Assembly (NCBI RefSeq): GCF_949987515.2
Contig: NC_082687.1
Coordinates: 22,304,148-22,368,147 of the forward strand
DNA from: Delphinus delphis
Lineage: Eukaryota; Chordata; Mammalia; Artiodactyla; Delphinidae
Reading direction: 5' to 3'
Length of the DNA stretch: 64,000 bases
A model generated the notes under the pieces. That model did not search any database. It was not told the DNA's origin and saw only the letters and a program-made list of their open reading frames with translations. Shown here one piece after another: positions 1 through 11,149 of this stretch (position 1 is the stretch's first letter; each line of letters begins with the position of its first letter). The translations under genes and the position numbers were made by a program.

Positions 1-498
1 ACGGTACTGGCACAAAAACAGACACAGATCAATGGAATAGAATAGAGAGCCCAGAAATAAACCCACTCACTTATGGTCAATTAATCAATGCAAAGGAGGC
101 AAGAATATAGAATGAAGAAAAGACAGTCTCTTCAATAAGTGGTGCTGGGAAAACTGTGTAGCTACATGTAAAAGAATGAAATGAGAACATTCTCTAACAC
201 CATATACAAAAATAAGCTCAAATTGGATTAAAGGCCTAAATGCGAGACTGGAAACCATAAGACTCCTAGAGGAAAACATAAGCAGAGCACTCTTTAACAT
301 ACGTTGTAGCAATATTATTTTCGAGCTGTCTCCTAAAGCAAAGGAAATAAAAGCAAAAATAAACAAATGGGACCTAATTAAACTTAAAAGCTTTTGTACA
401 ACAAAGTAAACTATTGACAAAGCAAAAAGACAACCTACTGAATGGGAGAAAATATTTGCAAATAATATGACCAATAAGGGCATCTACCCACTCTTCAA
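1..498 (+). mobile_element. L1 LINE fragment, ORF2 C-terminal part
   Basis: Reading the + strand gives the L1 ORF2 C-terminal region: a tyrosine-tryptophan-histidine-lysine segment, then INxWDLxKLKSFCTxK and EWEKIFAN. The same residues occur in the antisense L1s near 30.1-30.6 kb and 54.1-54.7 kb. In-frame stops (for example near 408) show that the copy is dead. It is cut by the left window edge and ends near 498 without the L1 3' UTR or poly(A), so the 3' end is missing or lies elsewhere. Confidence 0.85.
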
Positions 499-1224
499 AC
501 AGGAGACCTTAGATTGAGTTTTACTCCTACTCTTTCTCCCTTCTCCTGCCCAGTCTAATCTGTCACACAGTCTCAAGGATTTACATTTACAATGTTCCTC
601 AGATGTTTCCTTCTTTGCTGCTTCCACTCTTCCAGTCCTAGATCAGATCATCATTTTTTATCTAGCACCCAAATTACTTTCATATTTCCCTACATGCAAT
701 TCCTCTGCATTCCATCTTTTAAACTGTTGCCAAAATCCTCATTCAAAAGTACATGGTTAATGATAATTATTCCCTCTATAGTTCTTTGATCACCTTCCTC
801 AGTCTGCAAAGTATTGTAGAACTAGGAAAAATACACAGGGACAGTGGTGAGCTGGAGCCGATGATGTGCATTGCTTCCCAACTCAGAATTCTGTGACTCT
901 CCTATAGACATACATCAACCATGATAATAGTAACAATCATAAAATCGGCAAATGCTGCAAACCAGGGATTTTTTTTTAAGATCTCTTTGTCAACAACATC
1001 AACCAGCCACCAAGGCAGAGGGAACTTGTGTTGACTAAGTGCATATCCTGATGGGACAGTGTTACTTGCTATAACTAAAAAGTCTTCAAATATTTTGCTC
1101 TTATAGAAACTGAAATAATTTTGCAAATCCATGTATCCATGTATTTGTAAGCTGACATCTGTGTTAGATTTATTGTTGCTCAAAAATAGTCACTTCTCTT
1201 CCTAGGGGACCGTTGTATTTCACC
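499..1224. other. No recognised feature
   Basis: AT-rich sequence. A 93-codon antisense open frame covers 902-1183 but contains a lysine run and matches no family I know. No repeat was assigned. Confidence 0.5.
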
Positions 1225-1645
1225 ACAACACTGAGGGCAGCCTCAAAATTATGGAGATGGTAAAAAGATCAGTGGTTGCCAGGGGTTAGGAGTTACTGTG
1301 GATGAATGGGCAGAGCACAGAGGATTTTTAGGACAGTGAAATTTTTCTCTACGATACTATAATGGTGGATAAATGTCATTGTACATTTATCCAAAACCCA
1401 TAGCACGTACAACAACGAGAGTGAACCCTAATGCGCACCGTGGACTTTGGGTGATAATGATGTGTAGAGGTAGTTTACAGATTGCAATGAATGTACGTCT
1501 CGTGGAGGACGTTGATAGTGAGGAAGGCTGTGCACATGTGGGGACAGGAAGTATTTTTGAACTCTATACTTTCTGCTCAATTTTGCTGTGAACCCAAAGC
1601 TCTAAAATAATGAAGTTTATTAAAAATAATTTTTTTAAACCAAAA
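1225..1645 (+). mobile_element. Old L1M 3' UTR fragment
   Basis: The text follows the 3' UTR of old L1M elements: a 'gatcagtggttgccagggg' block, a 'tgggtgataatgatgtg' block and an 'aattttgctgtgaacc' block, ending in an A-rich stretch near 1,620-1,655. The order and tail give the + orientation. It is diverged and non-coding. Confidence 0.8.
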
Positions 1646-1659
1646 AAAATAAAACACTT

Positions 1660-2413
1660 GGACACTCCTTTTCCCTATCTTCATCTGTTATCCTGGTCGT
1701 ACCTGTAACCTGACTATACTCTGAGGGCTTACCCTGAAGGCCTTTCAGGAGGAAGCTGGGTTTTTCTCATGCCTTGTGAACATGGGTTTGGAGGCAAGAT
1801 ATTCACCTTCTTTATTCTCTATTGCTGTTTCTGGAGCTTTACTCTCTTCTCCCTTGCAAAACCCCTGCTCTCTTATTGATCAAACTTCCAGATGTGTCTC
1901 CCCATTCTTCAATTTCTGTCATCTCTGGAGCTCTTTACTTGCTGAAGTTAATATTTTCTAACTCCAATCTTTCTTGTAGCCCAGCTCCTGCTGTCACTAC
2001 CAGTGACTGCACCAGCCATGTGGATATTCAATCCAGCACCTTGTTCATCTTCTTCCCCACTTCTGATATATCTGAGAAACTGTTCTGCCTCCATTTGAAG
2101 ACTTGTTCCTCCATAGGTGCTCAACATCCTGGCAGCATTCTCTATCACCAGCTCAAGGACTTTTCGCCCACTAGTTACCACCTCTGTATTCTGGACCTTC
2201 AGTGTATTCCTCTGGACCTTCAATGTATTCAGTGTATTTGTTAACACCATCATAAAAATACCTTCCTTAATCCTGCATTTCTCTCCAGGTTCCATTCTAT
2301 TTCTATTTTCCCCCTCACAACCAAACTTTTTGACTGTTTTTTTAAAATGAACTGTATTTTGGTCATTCCCTTCTGTAAAGGCTTTTTATGACGAATCTTG
2401 CTACTTTGCATAA
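1660..2413. other. Pyrimidine-rich unassigned stretch
   Basis: Rich in CTT/CTC on the + strand, with overlapping open frames of 60-140 codons that have no recognisable domain. It may be a very old LINE remnant, but I could not assign it. It abuts the orphan L1 5' end at 2,414. Confidence 0.4.
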
Positions 2414-2786
2414 AATCCTCTGTGCATGAATCTCTCCGCTTTGCCCTCTGCACCCCTGTGGCTGCGCTCTCCTCAGTGGCTCCAAAGCTTCCCCGCCCCG
2501 CCACCCACAGTCTCCGCCCATGAAGGGGCTTCTAGTGTGTGGAAACCTTTCCTCCTTCACAGCTCCCTCCCACTGGTGCAGGTCCTGTCCCTATTCTTTT
2601 GTCTTTGTTTTTTCTTTTGCCCTACCCAGGTACTTGGGGATTTTCTTGCCTTTTGGGAAGTCTGAGGTCTTCTGCCAATAGGTGTTCTGTAGGAGTTGTT
2701 CCACACGTAGATTTTTTTTTGATGTATTTGTGGGGAGGAAGGTGATCTCCACATCTTACTCCTCTGCCATCTTGAAGTTCTCCCCT
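2414..2786 (-). mobile_element. L1 5' UTR fragment (5' end only)
   Basis: Closely matches, in the same orientation, the 5' end of the full-length L1 at about 59,930-60,314. On the minus strand the element starts near 2,786 and carries the CAAGATGG motif (complement of 2,767-2,774), the YY1-type site found at many L1 5' ends. About 370 bp of 5' UTR is present and then the match stops. L1 copies usually lose the 5' end, so a copy with only the 5' end is odd. Confidence 0.85.
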
Positions 2787-2799
2787 AGATTAACATTTG

Positions 2800-2970
2800 C
2801 CAGGGTTTGGGGTTATGGAAGAATGGGGACTATTTGCTAATGAGTATGGGGCTTCCTTTTGGGCTGATGAAAATACTTGAAATTAGATGGTGATGGTAGT
2901 ACGACATTGTGAAGATACTAAAAACTACTGAATTGTACATTGTAAAGGATGAATAATACTGCAGTGAAAA
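2800..2970 (+). mobile_element. Old L1M 3' UTR fragment
   Basis: Includes a block ending 'actgaattgtacattgtaaa', typical of the last part of old L1 3' UTRs on the sense strand. Only about 170 bp is recognisable. Confidence 0.55.
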
Positions 2971-3354
2971 CAGGTAATTGGAAGTTCTGTGAGTATGTGC
3001 AAAACTTTGGTAGTAACTATTGGGCTGCACTGTAGAATGATGAGGCGAAGAGGATGGGCAGTTTTAGTCTGGCTTCTGACAAATACTGTGGTTCTTTATT
3101 TGGGAGTTAACTTATTTCCCTAGAAACTGATTTATAATCTGCCAGTATTCTCAGGACTTAGTAGGGAAAGGAGACTGGAGTCTTCAGTATTTACCAGTTA
3201 GACTTGTATTTCACCGTCCAGCCGTACTCAGAGTCCCTGAGTCCTAAGGCTTTCTGATTCATCCTCTCAAGAGATAAATCTAGTTTCTGAGGCATTATGA
3301 AGAGACAGTTGCCAGGAAGCTGAAAGTTGAGGGGAGGATCTGGATGTTTACAAG

Positions 3355-3566
3355 TTTTTTTTTTTTTTTTTTTGTGGTACGCGGGCCTCTCACTGCTGTG
3401 GCTTCTCCCGTTGTGGAGCACAGGCTCCGGACTCGCAGGCCCAGCGGCCATGGCTCATGGGCCCAGCCGCTCCGCGGCATGTGGGATCCTCCCGGACCGG
3501 GGCCTGAACCCGTGTGCCCTGCATCGGCAGGCGGACTCTCAACCACTGCGCCACCAGGGAAGCCCC
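3355..3566 (-). mobile_element. CHR-type tRNA-derived SINE, young
   Basis: The minus strand reads from GGGCTTCCCTGGTGGCGCAG near 3,566 to a poly(A) seen as a T run at 3,355-3,373. The tRNA-related head, with its A and B box region, is followed by the CHR body. It is flanked by a duplicated target 'ctggatgtttacaag' at 3,340-3,354 and 3,567-3,581. Open frames here are antisense read-through and not genes. Confidence 0.95.
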
Positions 3567-3807
3567 TGGATGTTTACAAGTTTTATGTTATAAATACGTT
3601 TCCCCCCGCTTACTCTCCTACATGTTATGGTTACAGGATGGGAATAAGCTTGCTTCTGCACTTTCCCACAGGTTGATGAAGATTCTAGCATTCTCTGGTC
3701 TGCTGAGTCAGTTACCACAATTCTCAGTTTACTCATTTGTGCTGCTGTTATCTCTCCACCCTTTTGCTTTGGATTTGTTAATTGATCCCCTCCACCCTTT
3801 TTATTGT

Positions 3808-4226
3808 CTGAGGTAGGCAGAATCTTCGTTCTCCAAAGAATTCTATAGCCTAATCCTCAGAATCTCTGAATATGTTCAATAATATGACAAAAGGAATTAA
3901 GGTTGCAAATCAGCTGGGTATCCTGGATTATTAGGGTGGGCCAAATGTAATCACAATGGCCCTTAAAAGTGGGAGAGGGGGCTGAAGTAAAGGGTCAGAG
4001 GGAACTATGCAGGAATGGTCAGAGAGATGCAATCATCCTGGCTTGGAAGGTACAGGAAGGGGGCCATGAGTCAAGGAATGCGGGTGTCCTCTAGATCCCC
4101 TAGAAGCTGGAAGGGGTAAGAAAATAGATTATCCCCTAGAGCCTTCAGAAAGAAATAAATTGGTGTTTTTTAAGCCACTAAATTTGTGGTGATTTATTCC
4201 AAGAGCAATGGAAAACTAATACATCG
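3808..4226 (+). mobile_element. MaLR (MLT1-type) LTR
   Basis: Landmarks of MLT1-like LTRs appear in order: 'attagggtgggcc' (about 3,930), 'cccctagagccttcag' (about 4,134) and 'ttttaagccactaaatttgtgg' split around 4,168-4,190, with a final 'gaaaactaatac' near 4,222. It is a solo, diverged, non-coding copy. Confidence 0.8.
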
Positions 4227-5845
4227 TCATTCCAGTTAGTATAGGCCTTCCATGTTTAATCAGAAATATCTCCCTTTATATTTCACATGCTGAAATTTAT
4301 TTACCATACCCTAAAATCTTCTCTTTGGCGTGCAGTTTCTTTCAGCCTATCTTTTCGATCATTTTGACATTTTAGCCAGTTGACATGGAATTGTAAGATT
4401 CACCTCCTGTGTACTGATACAGACTAACCTCTGGTTTCAGTTCTAATTGGTTTTTGTGCCATAGCAGTCATTAGATATTTTCATTATTAGATATTTTATT
4501 AGATATATTATTAGATATATTCATTATTAGATTCATTATTCATTATTAGATATAGTCATTATTAGATATTAGATATTAGCAGTCATTAGATATTTTCATT
4601 ATTACAGCTGGCTATAAACCGCAATAACCTACCTTTTTTCTACTGTGGAATTTAACTTAGACTACTCTTTAGTCAAAAAATGTTTTACTTTTCTATTCAG
4701 TCAACACTCTGTCTCCCCTGTCCCTCCTATACATTGCATAAAGCATATGCTGGGTTTTATAGCCATGTGGGTGTGCAGTGTGAATTCCTGGGATGCCTTT
4801 TTTCAAAGGTTAGGGAAGCTGACTAATACTTTTCTCACTGACTATAAGCTTCCTTGAAGATCATAGAAGAAGCTTGGTAAGATTGGCATCTCTAAACTTG
4901 GAAGCTTAGTACTCTTTCAGCAATTGCACAGCAGGGTTCTCCTTTTAAAAATGATTTTAATTAGCCACTATCCAAATCTACACTGAAATTTTGATAGCTT
5001 AGAATCAGTATGGTTTCTGTAGCATGCTATATCCCTAGTATTATGAATTTGTTTCATAAATAGGCAATCTGAAACAATAGAGATAGAACAATAACAAGAG
5101 AAATCAGAAACAAATTCCTAGATTCTAAGCCTTTCTGAATTCTAAAGCTGAACCAACACTGGGTCATCTTCTCAGGGAAAAGCCCTCCTGACCAGGAAGA
5201 ACAAATATTTCAAAAACCAGATCATTTATCTTTAGTGATCACACCTAATCCAAGCTCTGGAGTTGTATCCTGAAACTTGATTCCACCTTGAACCTTAGCT
5301 GAGGTACAGCTAAACTTGAGCTTTTAATAAATCATCTTTTGATTAGTCCTGACACCATACTCATATTTTCTCTTCTGCCTTAAAAATCATAGCTTACAAA
5401 TCCTTGAATTTTATTTAATTCTGCAATATTCTCCCTTTTCTCTAAATGCCACATAATTTTATCACACTACAAGTTATTTTACAACTTAAGAAACACAAGT
5501 ATTTTGATGTTAGAGCAGCTTTTGGGAAATAAACCATTCTTTGCATAAAATCTATTAACCCAAATCCTGCTAATCCGTCACATTGAATGAAATCCTACTA
5601 ATAAAGTCACATTTAAAATGTTCTTACGTGTAGAGAAAAGATGAAATCTCAAAATTATAGCTGGATATTTAAATTGTATGGGAAAATTCAAGAAGGCCCA
5701 GATATTCCTGACAAGCATATTAAAATTTCTGAGTATTTTCAAGAGCTGATTTCTTAAGAAAGTCAGAGGTGAGCTGGTTGGCTTTAAACAGTGTCTGTTT
5801 CCTTTAACTCCTTAACTCCTTGAAACCAGAACTGATCAGGCAGGT
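4227..5845. other. AT-rich unique DNA with a degenerate tandem array
   Basis: No gene recognised. The only structure is the TATTAGA-rich array at 4,462-4,606, listed separately. Confidence 0.5.
4462..4606. repeat. Degenerate TTATTAGATAT tandem array
   Basis: About a dozen irregular copies of a TCATTATTAGATAT-like unit. The motif 'gcagtcattagatattttc' occurs near both ends (about 4,464 and 4,580), suggesting expansion by local duplication. Confidence 0.8.
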
Positions 5846-5849
5846 TGGA

Positions 5850-6045
5850 GCAGCAAGTCTCATTCAACCCTGGCTATGCGCTATGACACATGCACTGATG
5901 ACGACCCTGTACCCATATTCCAGAACTTCATCTGGAGCTTTTAAAAATACATGTTTCTAAATATATTGAGTCCAGATCTCATGGAGAGGAGTTCAGACAT
6001 CTGTCCTCAAAAGCTTCTAGTGATTCTGATGCATAGGAGAAAATC
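5850..6045. mobile_element. Old hAT-Charlie (MER5/MER20-like) fragment
   Basis: Contains 'ctggagcttttaaaaatac' and later 'agtgattctgatgcatag', spaced as in short non-autonomous hAT-Charlie elements. It is strongly diverged. Ends and orientation are uncertain. Confidence 0.45.
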
Positions 6046-6216
6046 ACTCCCTTTACGATGGAGGCACCAAAGCTGCAGGAGGAGAAGGATAAGGAATCCT
6101 TAGCAAGTTTGTTGAGAGCCTGCTGTGAGTTGGGTACTTAACTATACTGGGCATGTTTTATTTCTCAAATAGAAGTTGGTTATGATAGAACATGCATTAA
6201 GACCTGTCTTCTAATT

Positions 6217-6377
6217 ATTTTTTTTTAAAAATATTTATGTATTTGGCTGCGCCGGGTGTTAGTTGTGGGATCTTTTATTTGCGACATGTGGGATCTAGTT
6301 CCCTGACCAGGGATTGAACCCTGGCCCCCTGCATTGGGAGCACGGAGTCTTAACCACTGGACCACCAGGGAAGTCCC
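6217..6377 (-). mobile_element. CHR/tRNA-type SINE, older
   Basis: The minus strand starts GGGACTTCCCTGGTGGTCCA near 6,377 and runs to an A-rich tail near 6,217. It is flanked by an 18-bp duplication with two mismatches, at 6,199-6,216 and 6,378-6,395 (aagacctgtNttNtaatt). Confidence 0.9.
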
Positions 6378-6398
6378 AAGACCTGTGTTTTAATTCTT

Positions 6399-6791
6399 CT
6401 TTTATTTTTTAAAATTGTTTATTTTTATTTATTTATTAAATTTTAGTGGGTTGAGTTCCTTTTTTTTAATATATTATTAAATTTATTTATTATTTATTGA
6501 TTTTTGGCTGCGTTGTTGCACATGGGCTTTCTCTAGTTGTGGCGAGTGGGGCCTACGCTTCATTGTGGTGCACGGGCTTCTCATTGTGGTGGCTTTTCTT
6601 ATTGTGGAGCACGGGCTCTAGGAGCATGGGCTGCAGTAGTTGTGGCTCGTGGGCTCTGGAGTGCAGGCTCAGTAGTTGTGGCACACGGGCTTAGTTGCTC
6701 CACAGCATGTGGAATCTTCCCGGACCAGGGCTCGAACCTGTGTCCCATGCATTGGCAGGCAGATTCTTAACCACTGGGCCACAAGGGAAGT
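6399..6791 (-). mobile_element. CHR-1-like SINE, long form, with AT-rich tail
   Basis: SINE body at about 6,500-6,791: tRNA-like head, then repeated 'gtggcncacgggctt' modules. The A-rich tail, at 6,399-6,500 on the + strand, is unusually long and interrupted. The target duplication ctgtgttttaaNtctt is at 6,383-6,398 and 6,792-6,807, and it overlaps the right target duplication of the neighbouring SINE. Confidence 0.85.
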
Positions 6792-6899
6792 CTGTGTTTT
6801 AACTCTTTAAAAAAATCACCTGCATGTCAAATTCAAATAACTTGCTTTGTCCAGCCTTTTTATTTTTATTTTACTTAATTTTTTGAAGCAGTGAGACTA

Positions 6900-7260
6900 T
6901 AAATTTTTTCTTCCAGTTTTATTGAGATATAATTGACACACAGCACTGTATAACTTTAAAGTGAACAGCATAATGATTTGACTCACATACATCATGAACT
7001 GATGACCACAATAAGTTTAGCTCATCCATCATCTCATACAGATATAAAAGAAAAGGAAAAACAAAAATATTTTTTCTTTGTGATCAGCACTCTTAAGGTT
7101 TACTCTCTTAACAACCTCCATTTAAAACGTACAGCAGTGTTAATTATACTTATGTTGCACATCACATCCCTAGTACTTATTTATCTTATAGCTGGAAGTT
7201 TGTACCTTTTGACCACCTTCATCCAATTCCCCCTCCTCCCAACCCCTACATGTCCAGCCT
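6900..7260 (-). mobile_element. Old L1M 3' UTR fragment
   Basis: On the + strand: 'ttattgagatataattgac', an 'aacagcataatgatttga' block, then 'gaagtttgtaccttttgacc'. This is the reverse complement of an L1M 3' UTR. It resembles the copy at 49,830-50,170 in the same orientation. Confidence 0.8.
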
Positions 7261-7469
7261 TTTTAAATTTTGTTTTTGAAATCAGTTTGGATCTTGGATT
7301 ATTTTGACTGTATTTGTCTTCCTAATGATGTTTCTCAATTTTATTCAGAAATGAGTTGCCTGAGTGGATAGAGTTTAATAAAACTCTGATAAACTAAAAA
7401 GTGAGTGCTTATGAGTATATTGTTGAAGTTGAGAACTTTTTACTTTACCAAATGGATGTTGTATATCTA

Positions 7470-7600
7470 ATAATTAAGTGCTGGGACTTTAAGACAATCT
7501 CTTGGGCCTACATCCTGGGAATAGCTGTGTGAAACCAGGGAAGTGAGTTAACTTTTCTGAACCTCAGTTTCTCCTTCTATAAAAGGGAAATGTCTTACCT
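7470..7600 (+). repeat. MIR SINE, left part
   Basis: MIR core 'gaacctcagtttctccttct' followed by a 'tataaaagggaaatg' variant of the conserved 'tgtaaaatgggg'. The match stops near 7,600 and seems to resume at 8,060. Confidence 0.7.
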
Positions 7601-8055
7601 TGAGTTTTCCCAGCAGCTGACTTTGAGACAGGAATTTCAGTGCAAGAACTTTATTTGAAAAGTAGAGGGGGAAAAAAAAGTAAGAATGAGTAAAAGTGAG
7701 ACAGGGAAGAGAAGGTGGCCAACAAAATGTGTGTTTGGGGGCAGTTAGCATATGAGCCTTGGAGCTGAAGCTCACTGGGGAAATTTTGGGAATCAGTACA
7801 GTTACCTTATAAGGTCGGGGGCTATGGTCGTGGGGGGCAAGATATCAACTCTTGTCAGTCTTTGGCAGAAGGCTGCTCCACGGAGAGTTAATTCCCTGCC
7901 TGCCTGCTAGCCTGTCACACAAGCTAGGACTGTGGGTTTCAGCAGCCGGAGAAAGCCCTCGAGTACTGGTTAAAGAAATACAGTTGCTGGGGATTGGAAG
8001 TTGGACAGTGTGCACTGAAACAGTAAGTAGAAGGGAATATGGATGGGACAGCAAC
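7601..8055. other. About 455 bp insert of unknown family inside a MIR
   Basis: Separates the two halves of a MIR. It has A- and G-rich blocks (7,660-7,720) and LTR-like composition, but I could not place it in a family. A 115-codon + frame at 7,852-8,199 has no recognisable domain. Confidence 0.35.
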
Positions 8056-8125
8056 AGACCTTATTTCACAGGGTTATTGGGAAAACAGAATGAAGCAATG
8101 CATATCAAACACTTAAAACATACTG
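8056..8125 (+). repeat. MIR SINE, right part
   Basis: 'cagggttattgggaaaac' and the following text match the part of MIR that follows 'tacctcatagggttgttg'. Weak but collinear with 7,470-7,600. Confidence 0.5.
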
Positions 8126-8236
8126 AATACTCGATGTGTCTGTCCTTCAACCTCAGACTGCTTATGAAGCTTTATATATTACTTTTCTTAAATCTCTAGT
8201 GGTTGCTTTCTTATAATCATCACCCTTAACTTAAAA

Positions 8237-8353
8237 TTTTTTTTTGGCCGTGCGTGCAGCATGCAGGATCTTAGTTCCCCGAACAGGGATTGAACCTGTG
8301 CTGCCTGTGTTGGGAGCGCGAAGTCTCAACCACTGGACCTCCAGGGAAGTCCC
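8237..8353 (-). mobile_element. tRNA-type SINE, short
   Basis: The minus strand starts GGGACTTCCCTGGAGGTCCA near 8,353 and ends in a short A tail near 8,237. Flanks share 'aacttaaa' (8,228 and 8,354). Confidence 0.9.
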
Positions 8354-8361
8354 AACTTAAA

Positions 8362-10675
8362 TATTTTTGTAACAATGCAATAAATGATTGATTATTTAAA
8401 GTACAATCTTTAAGAGTCAAACAGTACAACTATTCCCATAATTATAATCTCTCCCTATTGGCATATTAAAGTGATAATATAGTCATGAAAATTACTACAT
8501 TTTTCCTCTTTTTGTACTTTCCAAGACCTGGCTGTTTAAGAAAATAAAAAAATTTTTTAAAATGTGTTCTTGCTACTGTCATATGACAAAGTCAATATAA
8601 CAGTGAAAGAATAAGCTGTGTTCCATTCTGTCTCATATGTCAACAAAATTGCCCCGAGTTCAGACATGCTGTTATGTGAGATAGTTGATGATATATGGAT
8701 CTACAGAATACAGCTGTGTTCCCAGGTTACAGTTCAGTTTATGACAAATCATAGTTAGATTTGTAAGGAGAGGTAAAATGGTATGAAAGATATTGATAGG
8801 AAATACGTAACAGTAAGACTTTTTTTAACTGTCCATCTTGAGGTATTAAGAGTTTCAAAAGACATTGTTTGATCCGTTATTGCTTGACAAAGCTCTAAAA
8901 GCAAAGAATAACAGTCTTTCTTTCAGATCCTTGACAAGACATATAACTACCTAAAAGCCAAGCTACTAGATAATGTGGATTTTATGGCATGGCTACCTCC
9001 ATTATTGTCAGGAATCTTGCTTTACATGTCCAAAATACGGAAGAAGTTTATCTGGTCTGTCTACAAGCTAGATGACGGTTTCAACAGAGCTTTAAGTTAG
9101 AAAAGCTTCTACTATTATCATCTGTTCCTTGGATCTAGGCAGTGACAACGACTTTGAAAGCTTTCAGATCTCTGCTTCATCTTGCCCTAGGAGCAATGCT
9201 TCCTAAAGCTCATTGGTAGGGATGGAACTAAATTTCTCTAGTCCTAGTGAGAAGTTCCACTCTTTCTATTTCAATCTTCCTTGCCTCCTTACTAACCCTT
9301 TCCAGAAGAAAATTGGTGATGGTATTAGATATCTCTTTGGCATCAGTGGATGTTGGTCCACATTTCCATGAACAATGAAGAACAGAATATATGGAATTAG
9401 GTCCTTTGGTTCCTATCGTTCTTTCTAGGAAGTCAAATAAATGTACCAATGTGGAAATAGGCAGGTGTCTGTCCCCAGCCATAGCTAAATCCATTTCATA
9501 TTCTGGAAACCATCTCAACACGAAGGCAGATAGCTATTGGTATAAAGTTTGGTCTAAAATGCTTGGAAGATCTTTGTAGAGCTAATGGATGTTACATTTA
9601 GTCACATGAGTCCTGAATGGGATTAAGGTGTTTAAGAAAGCATGAGAAAGTGTTGGAGAATTATCTCCTGTGTTCCTGAGATGAGCATAGGGAAAGAAAA
9701 AGTGTTTCATTATCAACAAAGGTTACATGTACGAATTTGATGATTCAATGAGGAAAATACCTCGTGATTATCATCAGGCAGATGTTCTAAGATGTTGCTT
9801 TGCCATTTAAAAGAGACAAAATGTAAAAAATAAATATGCAGTTTGGTTTTTTTGAAAATAACTACCAAGATCAGATTTGAATATCCAAAGACAAATGTCC
9901 TGAGTATATAACTTATCCTCTGGCTAATGCATTATGTATACGTGTCCTCATCCATCTCTAATCTAGAGCCTCAACTCCTTTCCCCTCATCTCATTTACTT
10001 GTACGATAAGTACCTAGAGTGCTTCTCTGATGTATGATGTGTTAGGAGTTGTATGTATAAAGAGCATCAACAAACACAGTTGTGCTCTTTAATCTGTAGA
10101 TTTTTAAACAAGAAAGTACTATAATCAAATTTGTTTCAGAGCTATAACTTGCATGACCACGTAGACTAATGATGCTGGCTAGGACTGAGAGAGTGTGAGA
10201 AGGGGCTCCTGAAGTCCAGGGGTGAGATTATCAGCTCAAATTCAGATAATATAGGTGGAAATAGATTAGCGTGGACAGATTTGAATAGTATTTTTGTACT
10301 ATAATCAATAGAACTTGGTGAGTGCTTTTACATGTTTAATGAGAAAGAGAAGTCATTTTTGCTTCCATTTTTCTAGAATAAACAAGAAATTATACATAAC
10401 AGAGATGATCAAATTTTCTCTGTAGAAATTTCAGAGGAAAAACTAATGGACAGCATGTTCATATCTTAGTGCTTCTTGAGTCATGTTGGGGATCAAATAA
10501 TGTATTATTTATGAGATCAATATATAAGTTGTAGAGCAACATATAAATATATAATTATCCTTGTGAATTGTTTTGCCAATTATGATTAACATAACTGTGT
10601 GCTTTATGGCTTATAAAGTGCTTTAGTATATATTATCTCATCTGACATCCCCTTGGTACCCATGTAAATATGCCA
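8362..10675. other. AT-rich DNA, no certain gene
   Basis: No repeat family recognised. Two open stretches are discussed as findings: a possible terminal exon at 8,927-9,100 (+) and a 97-codon frame at 9,228-9,521 (-). Neither has a domain I can name. Confidence 0.45.
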
Positions 10676-10679
10676 ACTT

Positions 10680-11015
10680 CTTTTCCACATTGTGTGTTTG
10701 TTCAAGCTGTTCTTTTTTCTGGGAATGCCTCAATGTACTCTTTTCCTACTAACTCTACTCATCCTTAAATTTTTGGCTTAACTGTCTTCTCCTCCAATCT
10801 CAATTGTGTCCTGTATACCCTACCATATATTTTCTATACAATGTATAGAAAAATGTTTTTCTTCCAAAACTCACCACTACTTGTAATTATGTATTAATAT
10901 GTGTGATTCTGTTGTTAATAGCCGTCTTCTCTACTCCATAAAATTCATGAGGGAAATGTTTTATCCCTCGCTGTATCACCAGTTCCACAATGCCTGGCTC
11001 GTAGTGAAAGGTAAA
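10680..11015 (+). mobile_element. L2 LINE 3' end
   Basis: The L2 3' region is readable: 'gttcaagctgttcttt' with 'ctgggaatgcc', then 'aattcatgagggaaatg', 'cgctgtatcaccag', 'atgcctggctcgtag' and 'aaataaatac'. This order is the sense orientation. Diverged. Confidence 0.8.
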
Positions 11016-11149
11016 TAAATACTTTTTTAAAAATGTGAAAAAATAATAATTTTATAATTCCTCTTTGCATATGGAAGACATACTTCACTTCTTTCACCAT
11101 GTTTGACTTTAGTTCCTCTCAGGGTTTTGTCAGCTTCATTATTATTAAT

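Noticed and set aside
3191..3736. Open frames over the SINE at 3.35-3.57 kb, and similar ones at 14.7, 17.0 and 56.6 kb
   Set aside because: They translate the same SINE body in different frames, so they are repeat artefacts.
4462..4606. CRISPR-like array
   Set aside because: The units are irregular and contiguous with no spacers, in a mammalian genome. It is a degenerate tandem repeat.
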